64,000 nt of DNA, taken from NCBI GenBank assembly GCA_964247055.1, contig OZ176051.1:14260001-14324000 (forward strand). Reading direction: 5' to 3'. Numbering within the stretch: position 1 is the stretch's first letter; every line of letters begins with the position of its first letter. This document shows, piece by piece, positions 1 through 11,305 of the stretch. The notes below the pieces were generated by a model that saw only the letters and a program-made list of their open reading frames with translations, made no database searches and was not told the DNA's origin. The translations under genes and the position numbers were made by a program. Source of the stretch: Paragordius varius (lineage: Eukaryota > Nematomorpha).

Positions 1-782
1 CTATATATGGAAAAAGCGCTGAGTTAAATTCTTTGCTTTTATAGGGCAAATATTTTGGATCATCTTTGATACCATCGTCTCATGGGTTATTCGAAAAAAT
101 ACCTCAACACTAATAATTGTTATATGATGGAGTTTTAGGGCATAAAGGCCCCAAATTAACGATTAAAACCTGACCTTAATATTTACCTAGTTACGGGTAA
201 TATTTCAAGCTTTTAAAGAGCTCATATGGCTTCATAGATTTTCTGTAAATTAGCTCCAAAACAACGCAATTTTATATATTGGCGCAGTTTTAGCGGCTCT
301 GTTTACCCAGCAGCCAATATTAAAAAAACGCAAGACTTAAATTTTTGCCTTTTAACAGAGAATAACTCGAATCCTCAGTAATTTTAACGGCATGCCCTGG
401 GCAAAAAAATATTTAGTTTTTTGTAAAAAATGGCATTTTACGGGGAAACGGGTAAAAAGAGAGCCTTAATTAAAAAAGTAAGCCGATTAGGTTCGGCGCA
501 ATCGAAAAGAAGTAAAAATAATTTGAAATCAAATGGTCCAACACCTTTCCAAGGAAATTGTATCAGAGACACGATTTTTCTGGACTTCTGTTTCCAAAAA
601 AACCCGTTTTTTACAGGGGGTGGTCTCGAACTGGGAATCTAATTCAAAAATGGGCGAAGCTATTGTCGGGGCATTCATTAATGATTATATTTTTTTGACA
701 TTTGGAGGATTTGAATGGGTCCACCGGTTTTCCGGAAACAGATCACAAAGCCAGTATTTTCCATTTTTATAAATATATAGAT
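1..782 (-). repeat. End of tandem-array repeat element (copy 1, left edge cut)
   Basis: Read on the minus strand, this stretch matches the element at about 58750-60840. Both share a roughly 350-bp terminal segment (here about 430-782), followed by array units that contain phrases such as GCGCCAATATATAAAATTGC and AATTTGGGGCCTTTATGCCC. Here only about one and a half units follow the terminal segment before the window edge; the other copy has five to six. Both copies end at the same place, beside the word TTTATAAA. Function unknown; not coding as far as I can see. Confidence 0.75.
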
Positions 783-978
783 TTTAATGATCGGAATATA
801 AATGCTGATATAAACAGTCTTTCCGAACCAGAAGATTTTATGATATATTTATCTACGGATGATTGTTATTTTTCTTTATAACAATAATTTTACAAGTTAA
901 AAAACATTTTTTGTTTAATTGTATTTTTATCACTCGCGACCCCAAATGGGGTCGCGACCCATAGATTAAGAAGCCCTG
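783..978. mobile_element. Truncated hAT-type transposon end
   Basis: The stretch ends in AGATTAAGAAGCCCTG, which resembles hAT terminal repeats. Just inside lies a perfect inverted repeat around positions 934-957 (TCGCGACCCC, spacer AAAT, GGGGTCGCGA). The opposite end is missing, and the tandem-array repeat abuts it on the left. Assignment rests on the terminal motif only. Confidence 0.45.
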
Positions 979-979
979 T

Positions 980-1335
980 TCTAGACATTCATTGCCATAA
1001 AAACAATGTTTAAGCTATTTTTACCATCAGTTTTAAAAATATTCTAATTAAACGTCTCGCTTCGCGCGTTTGTAGCTTCCTGGGTCCAATAATAACTATC
1101 AATTTAAAATATCGTTAGCATTATATAGTTTTCATTACTCTTACGATTGATATATTACAAATGGGCATTTGTTGTTTATTTTCAAAGAAAAGCATTTATT
1201 AGTAAAGTTTTGATAAAAAGGGCGCATAACCAAAAAAATTAAACTAAACAAAATTCTCAGGTGGATCATAATTTTTATTTCGGATATACTTTTAAAATGA
1301 TAGTAAATATCACAAAAAACTGTGTAAAAATTTAT
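980..1335 (-). mobile_element. Fragment of CACTA-like element
   Basis: The minus strand matches the interior of the complete element at 16187-17309: the CGCGCGAAGCGAG-like word, the ATGCCCATTT word and the TTATGCGCCCTTTTTATC-like word occur in the same order. Both termini are missing, so this is a truncated old copy. Confidence 0.6.
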
Positions 1336-1539
1336 TTATTTTTTGGTTAGATTTTTTTTTCATTTAATTATTTTAGTGTTTATTTTTTTATTTATTATAA
1401 TACTTGGTTGTATTTTCATTTTCATGGGATTTGTTTGTGAAGCGTGCAGGCCATGTGCTTTGCCAGTATAAATGGTTCGTTGATAAGTAGGCTATATGAA
1501 TTAGTTTATGAGGTAAAAAAGGTAAATTTCTTTTCAGGA

Positions 1540-4290
1540 GACTAGATACCCTGGAAACGGCACTAAGACGTGAGATGCTAACTATAAAATGTTTTAGTTA
1601 AGGTTCTACGGATAGTTACAGTGGGAATTGCCATAATAGTCTGTCTAAGATTTGCCAATCAAGTATTTGAGGTTAGACGTGCAGAGAGTAGAATTTTAAG
1701 TATTGACCTGCTGGATAAGAGCGTTTCATCTTTAGCGTTTATGCTATCCAGATAAGGCTGACTTAACTGGAGAAAGATAATTACTATTTATTAGACGGAG
1801 AGAAAAATCATATTTTTAGATGATTTCGATGGGCATGAGGGAAAATATAGAAGAGGTTGGATTGGCATGGCAAAAGGGTGCTAATTTATTAAAATTTTCT
1901 CAATCAAATAACTTAGCTATAAAAATACCATTACCTAAAGGATTAGCCATTTTTATCTATGAAAGTGAATAAATAAGTCACAGATCGATTATATCCTTGT
2001 ACCGAGAAAGTCTTGAAAGTATGTTGTGGACTGCAAAGTCACACCTAACTTGCAGATTTGCATACAACATAATATAATTATGTATAAATACATTACAGAT
2101 ATAGCAATAAATGCTAAAAGGCGTAGGCTTATAGCGCCGAAGGTAATCAAATGGGATTCTTTAAGAAACAGTAAAAAAAGATTTGTAGAAACGGTAGGTA
2201 GGCTAGACAAAGATCCTGAAAGAGTTTGGTATTAAATGGCTAGAACAATCAGAGAGGCGGAAGTGTGTGGAACGAAAGGTGGTAGAAATCAGGTGTATAG
2301 AGAGTGCTGGCTGAAAGACGAAAAATTTTGAAGGTCTAAACAAAATTTTTGAATCGCTCGACAAAGACACAGAAAAAAACTGGACATGCCCCCTTACGCC
2401 ACCGCTATTAAAGACAAAAACGGTAAATTTGTGAAGAGAAATTTTTGAATAGGTGACAAGAATATTTCCAGGATCTTGAATTAGGCTTCAGTGAATTCAA
2501 TTTACCCGAAACAGCAGATTATGTGTCTGCGCATATTGAAAGTTTTACTAAAGAAGTCCAGGTTGGTTTAGAAGAGATGTCTATAAATTAAGCTGCAGGT
2601 CCAGACGATATTAACATAAACTGTTGAAAAATAATGTAAGAGAGATGTATTGAATTGTAAACGAATATTTGAATGTTGTTACAAATATGATACCATTCGA
2701 TAAGAAGGAGAGTTTCACGGTTCCCATTAAGGGTAAAGGAGATATAAATGATTAACAACTATAGAGGAAATAAGATTGATGTCGCATAATAAAGTTATTT
2801 CATAAGATATTAGAGAAACGAAAAGAAAAATAGTTAGTACAGAGCGTAATCATTTTGGTTATTCCGAGAAAATCCACCAAATACCCTCTCCCTGTAGTCA
2901 GAAGGCTATTGAAAAGCATAAAAAAGTTGTATGGTATATTATTCGATATTGAAAAGGCGTTTGACAGAAGAAACCGAGTACAATATGGTAGAGTTTAAGA
3001 CAGAAAACGTGCATGAAAGTTACATAAAATTGTAAAAAGCATGTACCGATTTCACCATACCAAATTTAAAACAGACAAGGGTAGTCAGATCGAAAAATTA
3101 AGGCATCTATCAGGGGCACAATCATTCCGTTGCTATTTATGCATGGACGAAATTTCAAAATAAGTGGAGCAATATGAATGAATGAGAGACAGTGTGGCTA
3201 ATAGATAATATTCAACTTTTTGCTGGACTTTATGGACATCAGGCTGGTCTGTCTAAAATTGATCAGATTGGAAAGTGTAAGGTGGGTCTGTTAATTGTTT
3301 TGACCATCTTTTTTGGGTCTGCCCCTTTTACATTTACCTGCTACCAGGCCCAGCATGATTGTTTTTTTCAATTTGTTGTTGCGGATGACGTGGTCAAGGT
3401 AGCCTAATCTCGTTTTGTTATCATTTGAAGTAATGTAGTTAGGGTTGATTTTAATGCGAATCCATTTATTAATAGAGTTTGTCCGTCTATATTTTACCAA
3501 GTAGCGTTCTCCAGCAGGTTTGCTATGGTGGCTGGAATTTTTTTTAAGCAAAGGACCTAAGAGTGCTTTCAGGCGATTCACATGAATTGAAAGAATTGGT
3601 GAAAATAAATGTATTACGACGGTGCGGTTTTAAAGTTAATAAAAAGCAAGGGAACCTAAAACTTTGGTGGGAAAAAGGATAAATGGAAATAAAGAAGGTT
3701 GGATATTAAAAGGTCAGGAGGAATGCAAATATTTAGGAGCAATTTTAGCAGCATATGGTTAATTAACGCATATAGATCTAAAAGTTATAAATAATAAGAT
3801 CTTAGTGTTTTGTGCGACAAAAATATTGACCTAAGAGCAAAGGGTAAGATTTACAGTGCTGTTGTACAACCAACAATGATGTACAACTCACAGACATGGG
3901 CAACAAAGAAATCAGAAGAGAGGCACTTTGAGGTTACTGAAATGAGAATGCTTAGATTGATGTGCGGTGTAACGAGGAATGACAAGGTGAGGATATACAT
4001 TAAAGGAAGTACTCAAATCGAGCCGATAACGCAAAAGATTAAATCGTCTTTGATGATTTGGACACGTAGAAAGAAGAGATAAGAACTAAATTGGTAAAAA
4101 GATTGATGATTTTATTGTGGAAGGTAAGAGGGGTAGAGGGCGCCCTAAAACGCGATGGATAAATAGGATTAAGAGGCGCATGACAAAACTGAAGCTAAAA
4201 CGCGAGGACGCCACAGACAGGGTTCTATGGCGAAATAGTTTACGGATATGACCGCTAGAGTGATATCATATATGGTAATTATTATTAATA
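1540..4290 (+). mobile_element. Decayed APE-type LINE (RTE-like), plus strand
   Basis: Scattered reverse-transcriptase remnants lie in order on the plus strand: a PDDIN piece near 2600 (family APGPDGI), FDIEKAFD near 2945 (catalytic RT block), EECKYLGAI near 3720, then an open 90-codon stretch at 3810-4082 with SAVVQPTMMYNSQTWATKK and MLRLMCGVTRNDKVR, and a GRGRPKTRW tail near 4130. This order is typical of RTE-like endonuclease/reverse-transcriptase LINEs. Many stops and frame changes interrupt it, so it is long dead. A second LINE fragment in antisense orientation lies inside it at about 3200-3590. Confidence 0.8.
3200..3590 (-). mobile_element. 3' fragment of a second LINE, nested antisense
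   Basis: A minus-strand open frame at 3291-3581 reads LGYLDHVIRNNKLKKTIM and then CKRGRPKKDGQNN. This is the characteristic C-terminal tail after the reverse transcriptase of RTE-like LINEs (consensus GHVxR ... GRPxxxW). It lies in opposite orientation inside the plus-strand LINE, between that element's FDIEKAFD block and its LGAI block, so it was probably inserted later as a 5'-truncated copy. Confidence 0.65.
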
Positions 4291-4329
4291 ATATTATAAA
4301 AAAATTTTTTTTAAAAACAATATTTTAAA

Positions 4330-5180
4330 ATTAGATTAGGATTCCGAAGGTTTTAAATATTTGGTCCTAATTAGGACATTATTTTATGTAAACCTCAAGG
4401 TAAAAATTTGTCAAGTCATGTTTTAATTAGCTTAATATAAAAAATGCATAAACAAACCAATTATTCTGTTAAAATAAATGTTAGATGTATTTTTAATAAA
4501 ATATTATTTTAAATTTATTGTTAAAATCAAATAAACACGATATTTTAAAAATATTCAAAATAAAATTGGCATCGAAGGAGTTTGATATGAAACTTGTTTT
4601 TCAACTAAATTTTATTCAGATATTTTGTTTTTGGATAATTTTTATTAGGATAAAAATATAACGAATTGGAACCGTTTCTTTCAGTAATTATATTTATCTA
4701 CTTATAGTATGGGGTCCTAACAGGGGCGTACCGAGGTGGGGGCAAGGGGGTGCATCATGCCCCGGGCGCCGTTATTTAGGGGCGCCTAAATGATTATTAT
4801 AATTAAAATTTAATTATGCAAAAATAATAAGAACTTTCAAATGAGATTTTTCAGCAATAAATCCCTATAATATATACTCTATTATTCACCTAATTAGTAC
4901 CATTGAATAAATTCAGTATCATATAAATATATATATTTAATAGATTTAAAATTTATATGACTGTGCTGTCTTATCTAAGGTCCTTTACAACGTTTGTATT
5001 TTTTTTACTGATTTGTTTTATTGGCTTTTTTTTAAAAAAAAGGGGGGGGGGGCGCCATAAAAGTTTTATGCCCCGGGCGCCGCAAATGCTTGGTACGCCA
5101 CTGGGTCTTAGATATTTGAATAGAAACGTTAAAAGGCCTTGGTTAAATGATAACACATATAAGAGGGAGATATAAAAATA
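4330..5180 (+). repeat. Diverged TTAA-family-A element split by a hAT insertion
   Basis: The left part (4330-4710) carries the same internal words, in the same order, as the TTAA-flanked elements at 34.7-40 kb: a GTAAAAATTTGTCAA-like word, AATGTTAGATGTA, GAGTTTGATATGAAACTT-like, and GGAACCGTTTCTTTCAGTA. It lacks the hairpin termini seen in intact copies. The hAT element at 4721-5103 interrupts it. Confidence 0.5.
4721..5103. mobile_element. Short non-autonomous hAT element (383 bp)
   Basis: The ends are imperfect inverted repeats. The left begins CAGGGGCGTACCGAGG; the right, read inverted, begins CAGTGGCGTACCAAGC; both continue into the GC-rich word GGCGCCCGGGGCAT read inward. Flanks are GGTCCTAA on the left and GGTCTTAG on the right, 6 of 8 matching, as expected for an aged 8-bp hAT target duplication. 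The interior is AT-rich with a poly-G run at 5042-5052 and holds no coding sequence. A 72-codon open frame crossing the right end is accidental. Confidence 0.8.
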
Positions 5181-6588
5181 TCCTGATTTATATATACTCT
5201 CTTATAAAAGATATCAGGATCATCTAATGCTTTTTGGGCCTTACCACTAATTTGAGAAAAATTTTAGACTACTCCAAAAAATTCCCAGCGCACATCATGA
5301 TAACTAAAATATTTTTGGTAAAATCTAAATACTCATTCAATATATCATAGATGATATTCAAAAAGCAAAACATATTATAATACCAAGTCTACGAAAGTCG
5401 CAATAGTTTGAGTGCCCTTAATATGGACCCATATTCAGAATAAACGCAAAAACAACGAAAGGACATTTTTTATGGTATTTTGAAGCACGAAACGGTATTC
5501 ATGGCGTAGACATTCCTATCACCTCAGAATTTTTATATATTTCATCTTAAAATTTGAGTCATTTTTATATAGATTTTATATATACATAAAATTTGAAGAT
5601 TAACATATATGTAAATCAAAATTTAAAGCTAATAAAGATATTTAAGGTCATTAAATTCAAGAAAAGTTTTTTTAAATGCCCCCAAACATTTTTTATTATA
5701 TGCTAAATTTTAAAATCATTAAAGATTCTTAAAAATGTGTACTTTTGGAATGAGTATATAATCTATTTTAAATGTCAAGAAGTCAAAAGAACGAAACACA
5801 AACACTATATTTTTTAGAAAATTATATGTTCTTAATTTACATGGATACACAGGTAGGCAGATGCGTTTAAATGCCAAATTGTTTAGTTAACAATATGAAT
5901 ATAGTTTAGCGGGTAACTTCTTGAATGAATTTATTCCAGAATCAAAACTCCATCGCAATATCCACCAAGAATTATAAAAATATTAAAAATCAACAGATAT
6001 ATAATAAACATGATAATGTTTTAGCTGGGAAAACAGTAATCCCGAATTGAGGCGGTGAATATTTTTAGATATTATGCTAAAAAATTTAATGCAACATATG
6101 CATATTTACCCAAAAATCTATTTTTACACGATTTTAATAAAAAAGTTTTATCATACTTAATATTATATTACTGAAGTATACATATAGGTGTATTATAAAA
6201 CATATAATTATTATAAGCTCATAGCTCATTTTTAACATTATTGTAGAATCAATTATATTAATATAATTAACATTCATCAATAGGAACCATAGTGTCCAGC
6301 ACAGGGTTTGCGGGCCTCATTTTCAGCTCGAAAAACTGAGGACCACATTAAAAACATTTTATCTTAAAAGCCATACACTCTACAAACGTTTAAAATGATT
6401 CCCAGCTCTATGCGCAGAAAACCACCTGAATTTTTGAAAAAAATACCTTAATTCTAACTATTATACCAAAAATATATTTTAATATTTTTACCACTTATTC
6501 GCACACAGTATGATCCAAGTAAACAAAAACTACTCAAATTTATAATCCATTAACATCCATAAATTAATATAAAAAAATCAATCAATAA
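5181..6588. other. Intergenic AT-rich stretch without a recognised gene
   Basis: I see no coding signal here. Around 6296-6360 the words CAGGGTTTGCGGGCC and GAGGACCACA resemble a decayed hAT end, without a partner that I could find. A small imperfect hairpin lies at 5165-5215 (ATATCCTGAT against ATCAGGAT). The 3' end of the acid phosphatase gene on the minus strand abuts the right side. Confidence 0.5.
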
Positions 6589-6589
6589 T

Positions 6590-8374
6590 TTATTTATGTT
6601 TTGTATTATGCTGAATACTGGTTGATGTGTTGATTGCACCTAGACATACATCATTTAGTTTATTCAAAGTTTCAAGTACATTAGGAATTTTGAGTTGCTG
6701 AATGAACAGTGATAGTGGAACAATAGTTGCATTATTAGGTAATTGGATGAGTGAATGTTTGTAGCTATCTTTGTACAAGTATCTGACATAACAATCGATC
6801 GAATCGATTGAAGTAGCTTTTGTGGTTGTGTTTTCTTCCACGTCTTCAACATCTTTGCACCACAATTCAAAGGTAAAAGCTGCCCCAAAACTCGGTTTCC
6901 GATTAACGGGTAAACCCAGATAGGTTAGTAAAGCATAAATGGTAAAATCATGGGCCAAGAAAACTTGTATGACATCATTTTTGCCATAATTTTTATGGAG
7001 TCGTCTAAGAAACGTAGCCGTACAATTGGCAAGCAAATTCAAGGATTCACGCGTTAAATTAGTATTATTCGTGTGGTGAGCATTATCCTTCATAGATACC
7101 AATTTACGCTGAACATTTTGACAGGCACGAAAAAAGGATTTCTCTTTTGCTATATTTTGTGTTTTATTATCCTTTTTCCCAAGCATAATAACCGTTTGAT
7201 TTTTGGCGATAACTTTATTGATTGTCTCAATCTTATGTAGCATATCTTTGTATAGCTCGCGCATGAAAACACCAACTACATAAGTTTGCAAGCTTTTATC
7301 AGCCCCAAACATATTAGCGAAAGTAATATCGACAAAATGTTGGACAAAATCCAACATATCTCTCGACTGAGGCGTCGAATCAACCGTTTTATTTAATTGG
7401 ATCCATGAGGGAAGGTATGTCATATTCTCCATGTGATCACTTGCTAAAGCATCCTCTATTTGCGAAGCACGAAATATTAGCTCTGAGAGAGTGAAACCCG
7501 TCAAATTAGATAACTGGTCCATAACGTGCAAATTTTGTTCAAAAAATGTGACCAGAGATGAATTTTGTGATAATAGGCTCTCCTCAATGTTTACGGTTAA
7601 GGGTTTACACATGTAGTAATTGTAAATAGTGTAGGGTAAGCTTGCAGGCGTAGAATTAACTTTAGTCAACCATTTATTGATTTGGGTGGAGGGAATAAGG
7701 CTGAGATGTTTTTTGACCCAATTATTGTGCGAGTTATTTCCTAGTCGCAAAATCTCCAAAATCATACTTTGATTCAATATATGCCACGGTTGTATATTAT
7801 CTATCAGAACATTGTGAATATGAGACGTGTTCTTTCTATCCCTCCAAGATTGTTCACAACCACCTACTTTGTTAATTTCTCGTTGGACATGCTTCATACC
7901 CTGGTATAAAGCATACGAGCTACTTATCGTACGACTAGTATTTGTAGCAATAAAAGAGATGGCTGAATCAGGCGTTAAATTTTTAATGATAATATTTTTA
8001 CCCGCTGTTTTCGATTGACTACTTATATTGTTTTTATTATTGTGACTAGAAAATGATTCATTAATCGTTGGCTTATTGTTAATTGATTTACTACTAGTTT
8101 CATTAATGTTACTACAGGGTAACATAATGCCAAAACTATAACGTGGATGCCATTTATTGCGTAAATCTCGAGCATATCGATCCCAAAAACGGGCACCCGC
8201 CTCAAAAAGTTGTTGAACGCCCAAAGGTGTTAAATGACCCAATCCGTAAGGCCAATGTTCGCTTCTAAGTTCATATTTGGGATAAAGGAAAAAAGGGTCG
8301 GGAGCCTTAGCCCCGTGTCTTGAAATGTAATACACCCCAACCAGCTTATAATCATCTGTAAAAGGAGGACACAT
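6590..8374 (-). CDS. Histidine acid phosphatase family protein
   Basis: One long uninterrupted frame of 594 codons. It belongs to the two-domain histidine acid phosphatases (branch 2), which hydrolyse phosphate monoesters through a phosphohistidine intermediate, usually in lysosomes, the secretory pathway or outside the cell. Landmarks: the active-site segment YYISRHGAKAP (His20), then EHWPYGLGHLTPLG typical of lysosomal/prostatic acid phosphatases, a second conserved Arg in TNTSRTISSSYALYQGM (about residue 148), and the proton-donor motif FLAHDFT (His475) followed by SFGAAFTFELW. The usual RHGxRxP reads RHGAKAP, with Lys for the phosphate-binding Arg. An Asn/Ser-rich insert at about residues 92-130 makes it longer than the usual 400-480 aa. 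No signal peptide follows Met1. A good splice acceptor (TTTTACAG) on the minus strand lies just after the ATG, with the exon starting at 8355, so the true N-terminus may be on an upstream exon. The minus-strand poly(A) word AATAAA overlaps the stop region. It lies 1.3 kb downstream of HAUS6. Confidence 0.88.
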   Translation of the reverse strand: MCPPFTDDYKLVGVYYISRHGAKAPDPFFLYPKYELRSEHWPYGLGHLTPLGVQQLFEAGARFWDRYARDLRNKWHPRYSFGIMLPCSNINETSSKSINNKPTINESFSSHNNKNNISSQSKTAGKNIIIKNLTPDSAISFIATNTSRTISSSYALYQGMKHVQREINKVGGCEQSWRDRKNTSHIHNVLIDNIQPWHILNQSMILEILRLGNNSHNNWVKKHLSLIPSTQINKWLTKVNSTPASLPYTIYNYYMCKPLTVNIEESLLSQNSSLVTFFEQNLHVMDQLSNLTGFTLSELIFRASQIEDALASDHMENMTYLPSWIQLNKTVDSTPQSRDMLDFVQHFVDITFANMFGADKSLQTYVVGVFMRELYKDMLHKIETINKVIAKNQTVIMLGKKDNKTQNIAKEKSFFRACQNVQRKLVSMKDNAHHTNNTNLTRESLNLLANCTATFLRRLHKNYGKNDVIQVFLAHDFTIYALLTYLGLPVNRKPSFGAAFTFELWCKDVEDVEENTTTKATSIDSIDCYVRYLYKDSYKHSLIQLPNNATIVPLSLFIQQLKIPNVLETLNKLNDVCLGAINTSTSIQHNTKHK

Positions 8375-8399
8375 ACAATAATGAATAAAAATTATTTTG

Positions 8400-9580
8400 A
8401 AGATAAGTCCCTATTTTGATCAAATATGATGTGGGGTAATGCAATTTAAAATATTAATTAATAAGTCGACTAAATTCATAATAGTAGTTATGTTATTACT
8501 TTCCATATGTATTGTTATTTAAATTTTAACATTCTCAAATATTTACTAATTAATTACTGTTAAAAAAATTTTAAGGCTAGGAAGAATCTAATTTTTTATG
8601 GGTATCTTGGCAGAGATTGTGACAGCTTCTAAAAATACAATGTCAAAATTTAACATATGTTTTCATATTTATTGTAAAAATTGCAGACATGCATTAACAT
8701 TTACACCATTAATAAAATTTTTAATACCGGTTTATGGATATGAGATGTCTTTAACAAGTGTACTTACAACTAAAAAATAATTGATTAGATCACATATATG
8801 TGCCAATGTAAATATAAAATGCGAAAATTACAAAATGAAGTGTTCGACATGTCTAAAAAACTGATTTAGTTAATTATAAATTGAGAATTCACATAAAACA
8901 CCAATTAGATTAGTGATCAAAAACAAAGTTAATTTTTTTTGATAAAAGAGTGGTCAAAATCACGATAAATATCCATTCATTCCGAACACATTATGAAAAA
9001 ATTTAAAACCGCCATTAACAATAAACGTAATACTCTAAAAATTTTAGTGTAAAACTTGTCACATAAATATTTTTTAACATTTTAGCCCATGTAAATATTA
9101 AAAATGTGCTTCTTATTTAAATAATATATTTTTACGATTTTACCAGGGTTACACAATCATCTTAAATGATTCCGTCATTTATTTTTATTAAGTCATTTAA
9201 GTTACTCCAACTTTGGTAATAAAAAAGAATAAAAAAATTATACCCGATTGAATATTGACAGAAACTAGCGGTATAATTCCTATACATAATATAAGGATGA
9301 TTAAACTTATCCAATTCATTACAACGAGTTAATATAAGTAAAAAAGTTAACATTCAATCTCAAAATTGGGGTTCACAAATTTTTCTTTATAAATACACTA
9401 GAATTAATCACATTATCTTTGCAAAACATCGAGATCAAATTTCTAACGCAATTTTTTATTGTAAAATAACAAATTATCAGCACAGTGATAATTCATAAAT
9501 CTCAATTATTTTCAATATAATAATCACTCACTTATTCAACGATTATATATTATTATCGACAATAATATATAAATATAAAT
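8400..9580. other. Spacer between acid phosphatase and HAUS6
   Basis: AT-rich spacer. The only feature of note is a short minus-strand frame near 9353-9300 beginning MLTFLLILTRC, hydrophobic like a signal peptide. It has a GTAATG donor in the phase needed by the acid phosphatase exon that starts at 8355, so it could be a missing first exon. This is speculative. The poly(A) word for HAUS6 (AATAAA, minus strand) is at 9583-9588. Confidence 0.35.
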
Positions 9581-9652
9581 ATTTTATTTAATGCTATGTA
9601 TTTACAAATTGTAACGAATATATATATATATCAATATATATGTATATCGTAT

Positions 9653-11255
9653 TCATTCTTCAATGATTGAAATATTTGGCATTGAGAGATTGCATATCAA
9701 TTGATCACTCAAAGATTTTTCCCCTTCACTCAAATCACTGAGATCCGCATTAATTTGGGATGAACAGGTATCAAACACAGAAATGTTATCTAAAATATTT
9801 GATTTGGTCGATTTGTTAGATATATTCATAATAGTAATTTGCTGGTTTGCTGGTAAAGAACCGTTTTGTCCTTTAACCTTGAGGGATTGAGAGCTATTTC
9901 GATAACTTTTCGTAAGTTCCTTATCGTTTAACAAAAAAGGCATTTCTTTAGTTGTTTTTTGTGATGATTTCACTTTAATTTTACATTTATTATTTTGAAC
10001 ATTACTTAAAGCATTGGGTTGTTTATTTGTGCGCGTGTTGTCAATATTGCCATTTAACGCGGGTTTCATTGCAATATCATCATTATTATTTGAAGTAGTA
10101 GTTAGCTTTTTTGGTATTTCCATTTGTATCAAGGGTTTAGTAGTTTTTCTTACGCTGATATATTCAGATTTTTTAAGGTCGCTCCTTTTCTGAGCAGTAG
10201 TTGGTATTTGTGAAATGAGTTTAACCTTAGTTCCATCTTTGCTACTATTCGTTAGATCCTCTAATTTAGCTCGAGAATAAGAACCCATTTTTGTGTCCCC
10301 ACAAAAAGATTTTTTTACATTAAAATCTTGAGGTTTAGTTATTAAACTTGTCAATTTGTGGTTGCTAATGCAAGACGTCGGCTTATTTTGTCCAACGTAT
10401 TCGTGACATATTTGTTTGACAAAATCGTCGGAAAAATGATATGAGGTAGTGTTGTCATATGATTGAGAAGTTAATTTATTTAATCGCTCAATGTGCTATA
10501 TAAAAGGGTAGGTAGCATGAATTAAAAATGTAAGTAAATTTATGAAACACATATGAATTATATATTATCGTAATATTAGGATAAATGTATAATATGGAAA
10601 AACGCTTTGTTTTGATATAGCAACAGCCAAATCTCAAAATAAGAAATTTTTTACAAATAATGATGATGGTAACGCCACAATTTTAAATAATATTAAAAAA
10701 AACATTGTCAATACTATTTTTAAATTTAATCATATTCAGAACCATAATTTTCTCTATATTACATAGGGAATTAAGAGGGGCTCAAAATTTAATACTTGAA
10801 GGAAAAAAAAAGATTTTCCATAAAATATTTTATTAATTGCATTATCTTACGGTAACTAATCCCAATTTATTGGAAATTTTGTTTTCAACACGCCCCATAA
10901 GGGCGTAAATTTCATTCAAAAGGTCATCATTTGTGGGCATCAAAGCTAATTTAGATTTCATAACTTTTAACTTTTCCTGTAACACACTGTATGCCTTTTG
11001 CGAATTAGCCCAATCATACAAAGAGAAAAAGAGTTGTGAACTCTTGAAATCTAATACAGGATTGATATTATTAATTGTGAAACATTTTGGTTTCTTCTTA
11101 GTAAGTATATGTGTAATTAAGTAATTACGGCGTGAATCCTGATAATTTTTTTGGCAAAGTGTGAGATATTTTGTAGATACTTCGACCAAATCAATATTTG
11201 GTTTGTGTTGGATAGAGTTTACTAAATCACTAGCCTACACGATATTTACATGATA

Positions 11256-11305
<50 letters not shown>

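Noticed and set aside
533-772. 79-codon open frame with a similar frame in the inverted copy (58783-58968)
   Set aside because: Part of the shared terminal segment of the array element. Two indels are multiples of three, but a third, in the A-run, shifts the frame, and no family is recognised; treated as non-coding.
7827-8018. Plus-strand and second-frame minus open frames inside the acid phosphatase
   Set aside because: Shadows of the 594-codon frame; no independent signal.
10842-10850. HAUS6 ending at the stop near 10842
   Set aside because: A GTAAGA donor precedes the stop and the next frame (10495-9653) joins in phase with an acceptor; kept as the last exon, though this junction rests on splice signals rather than homology.
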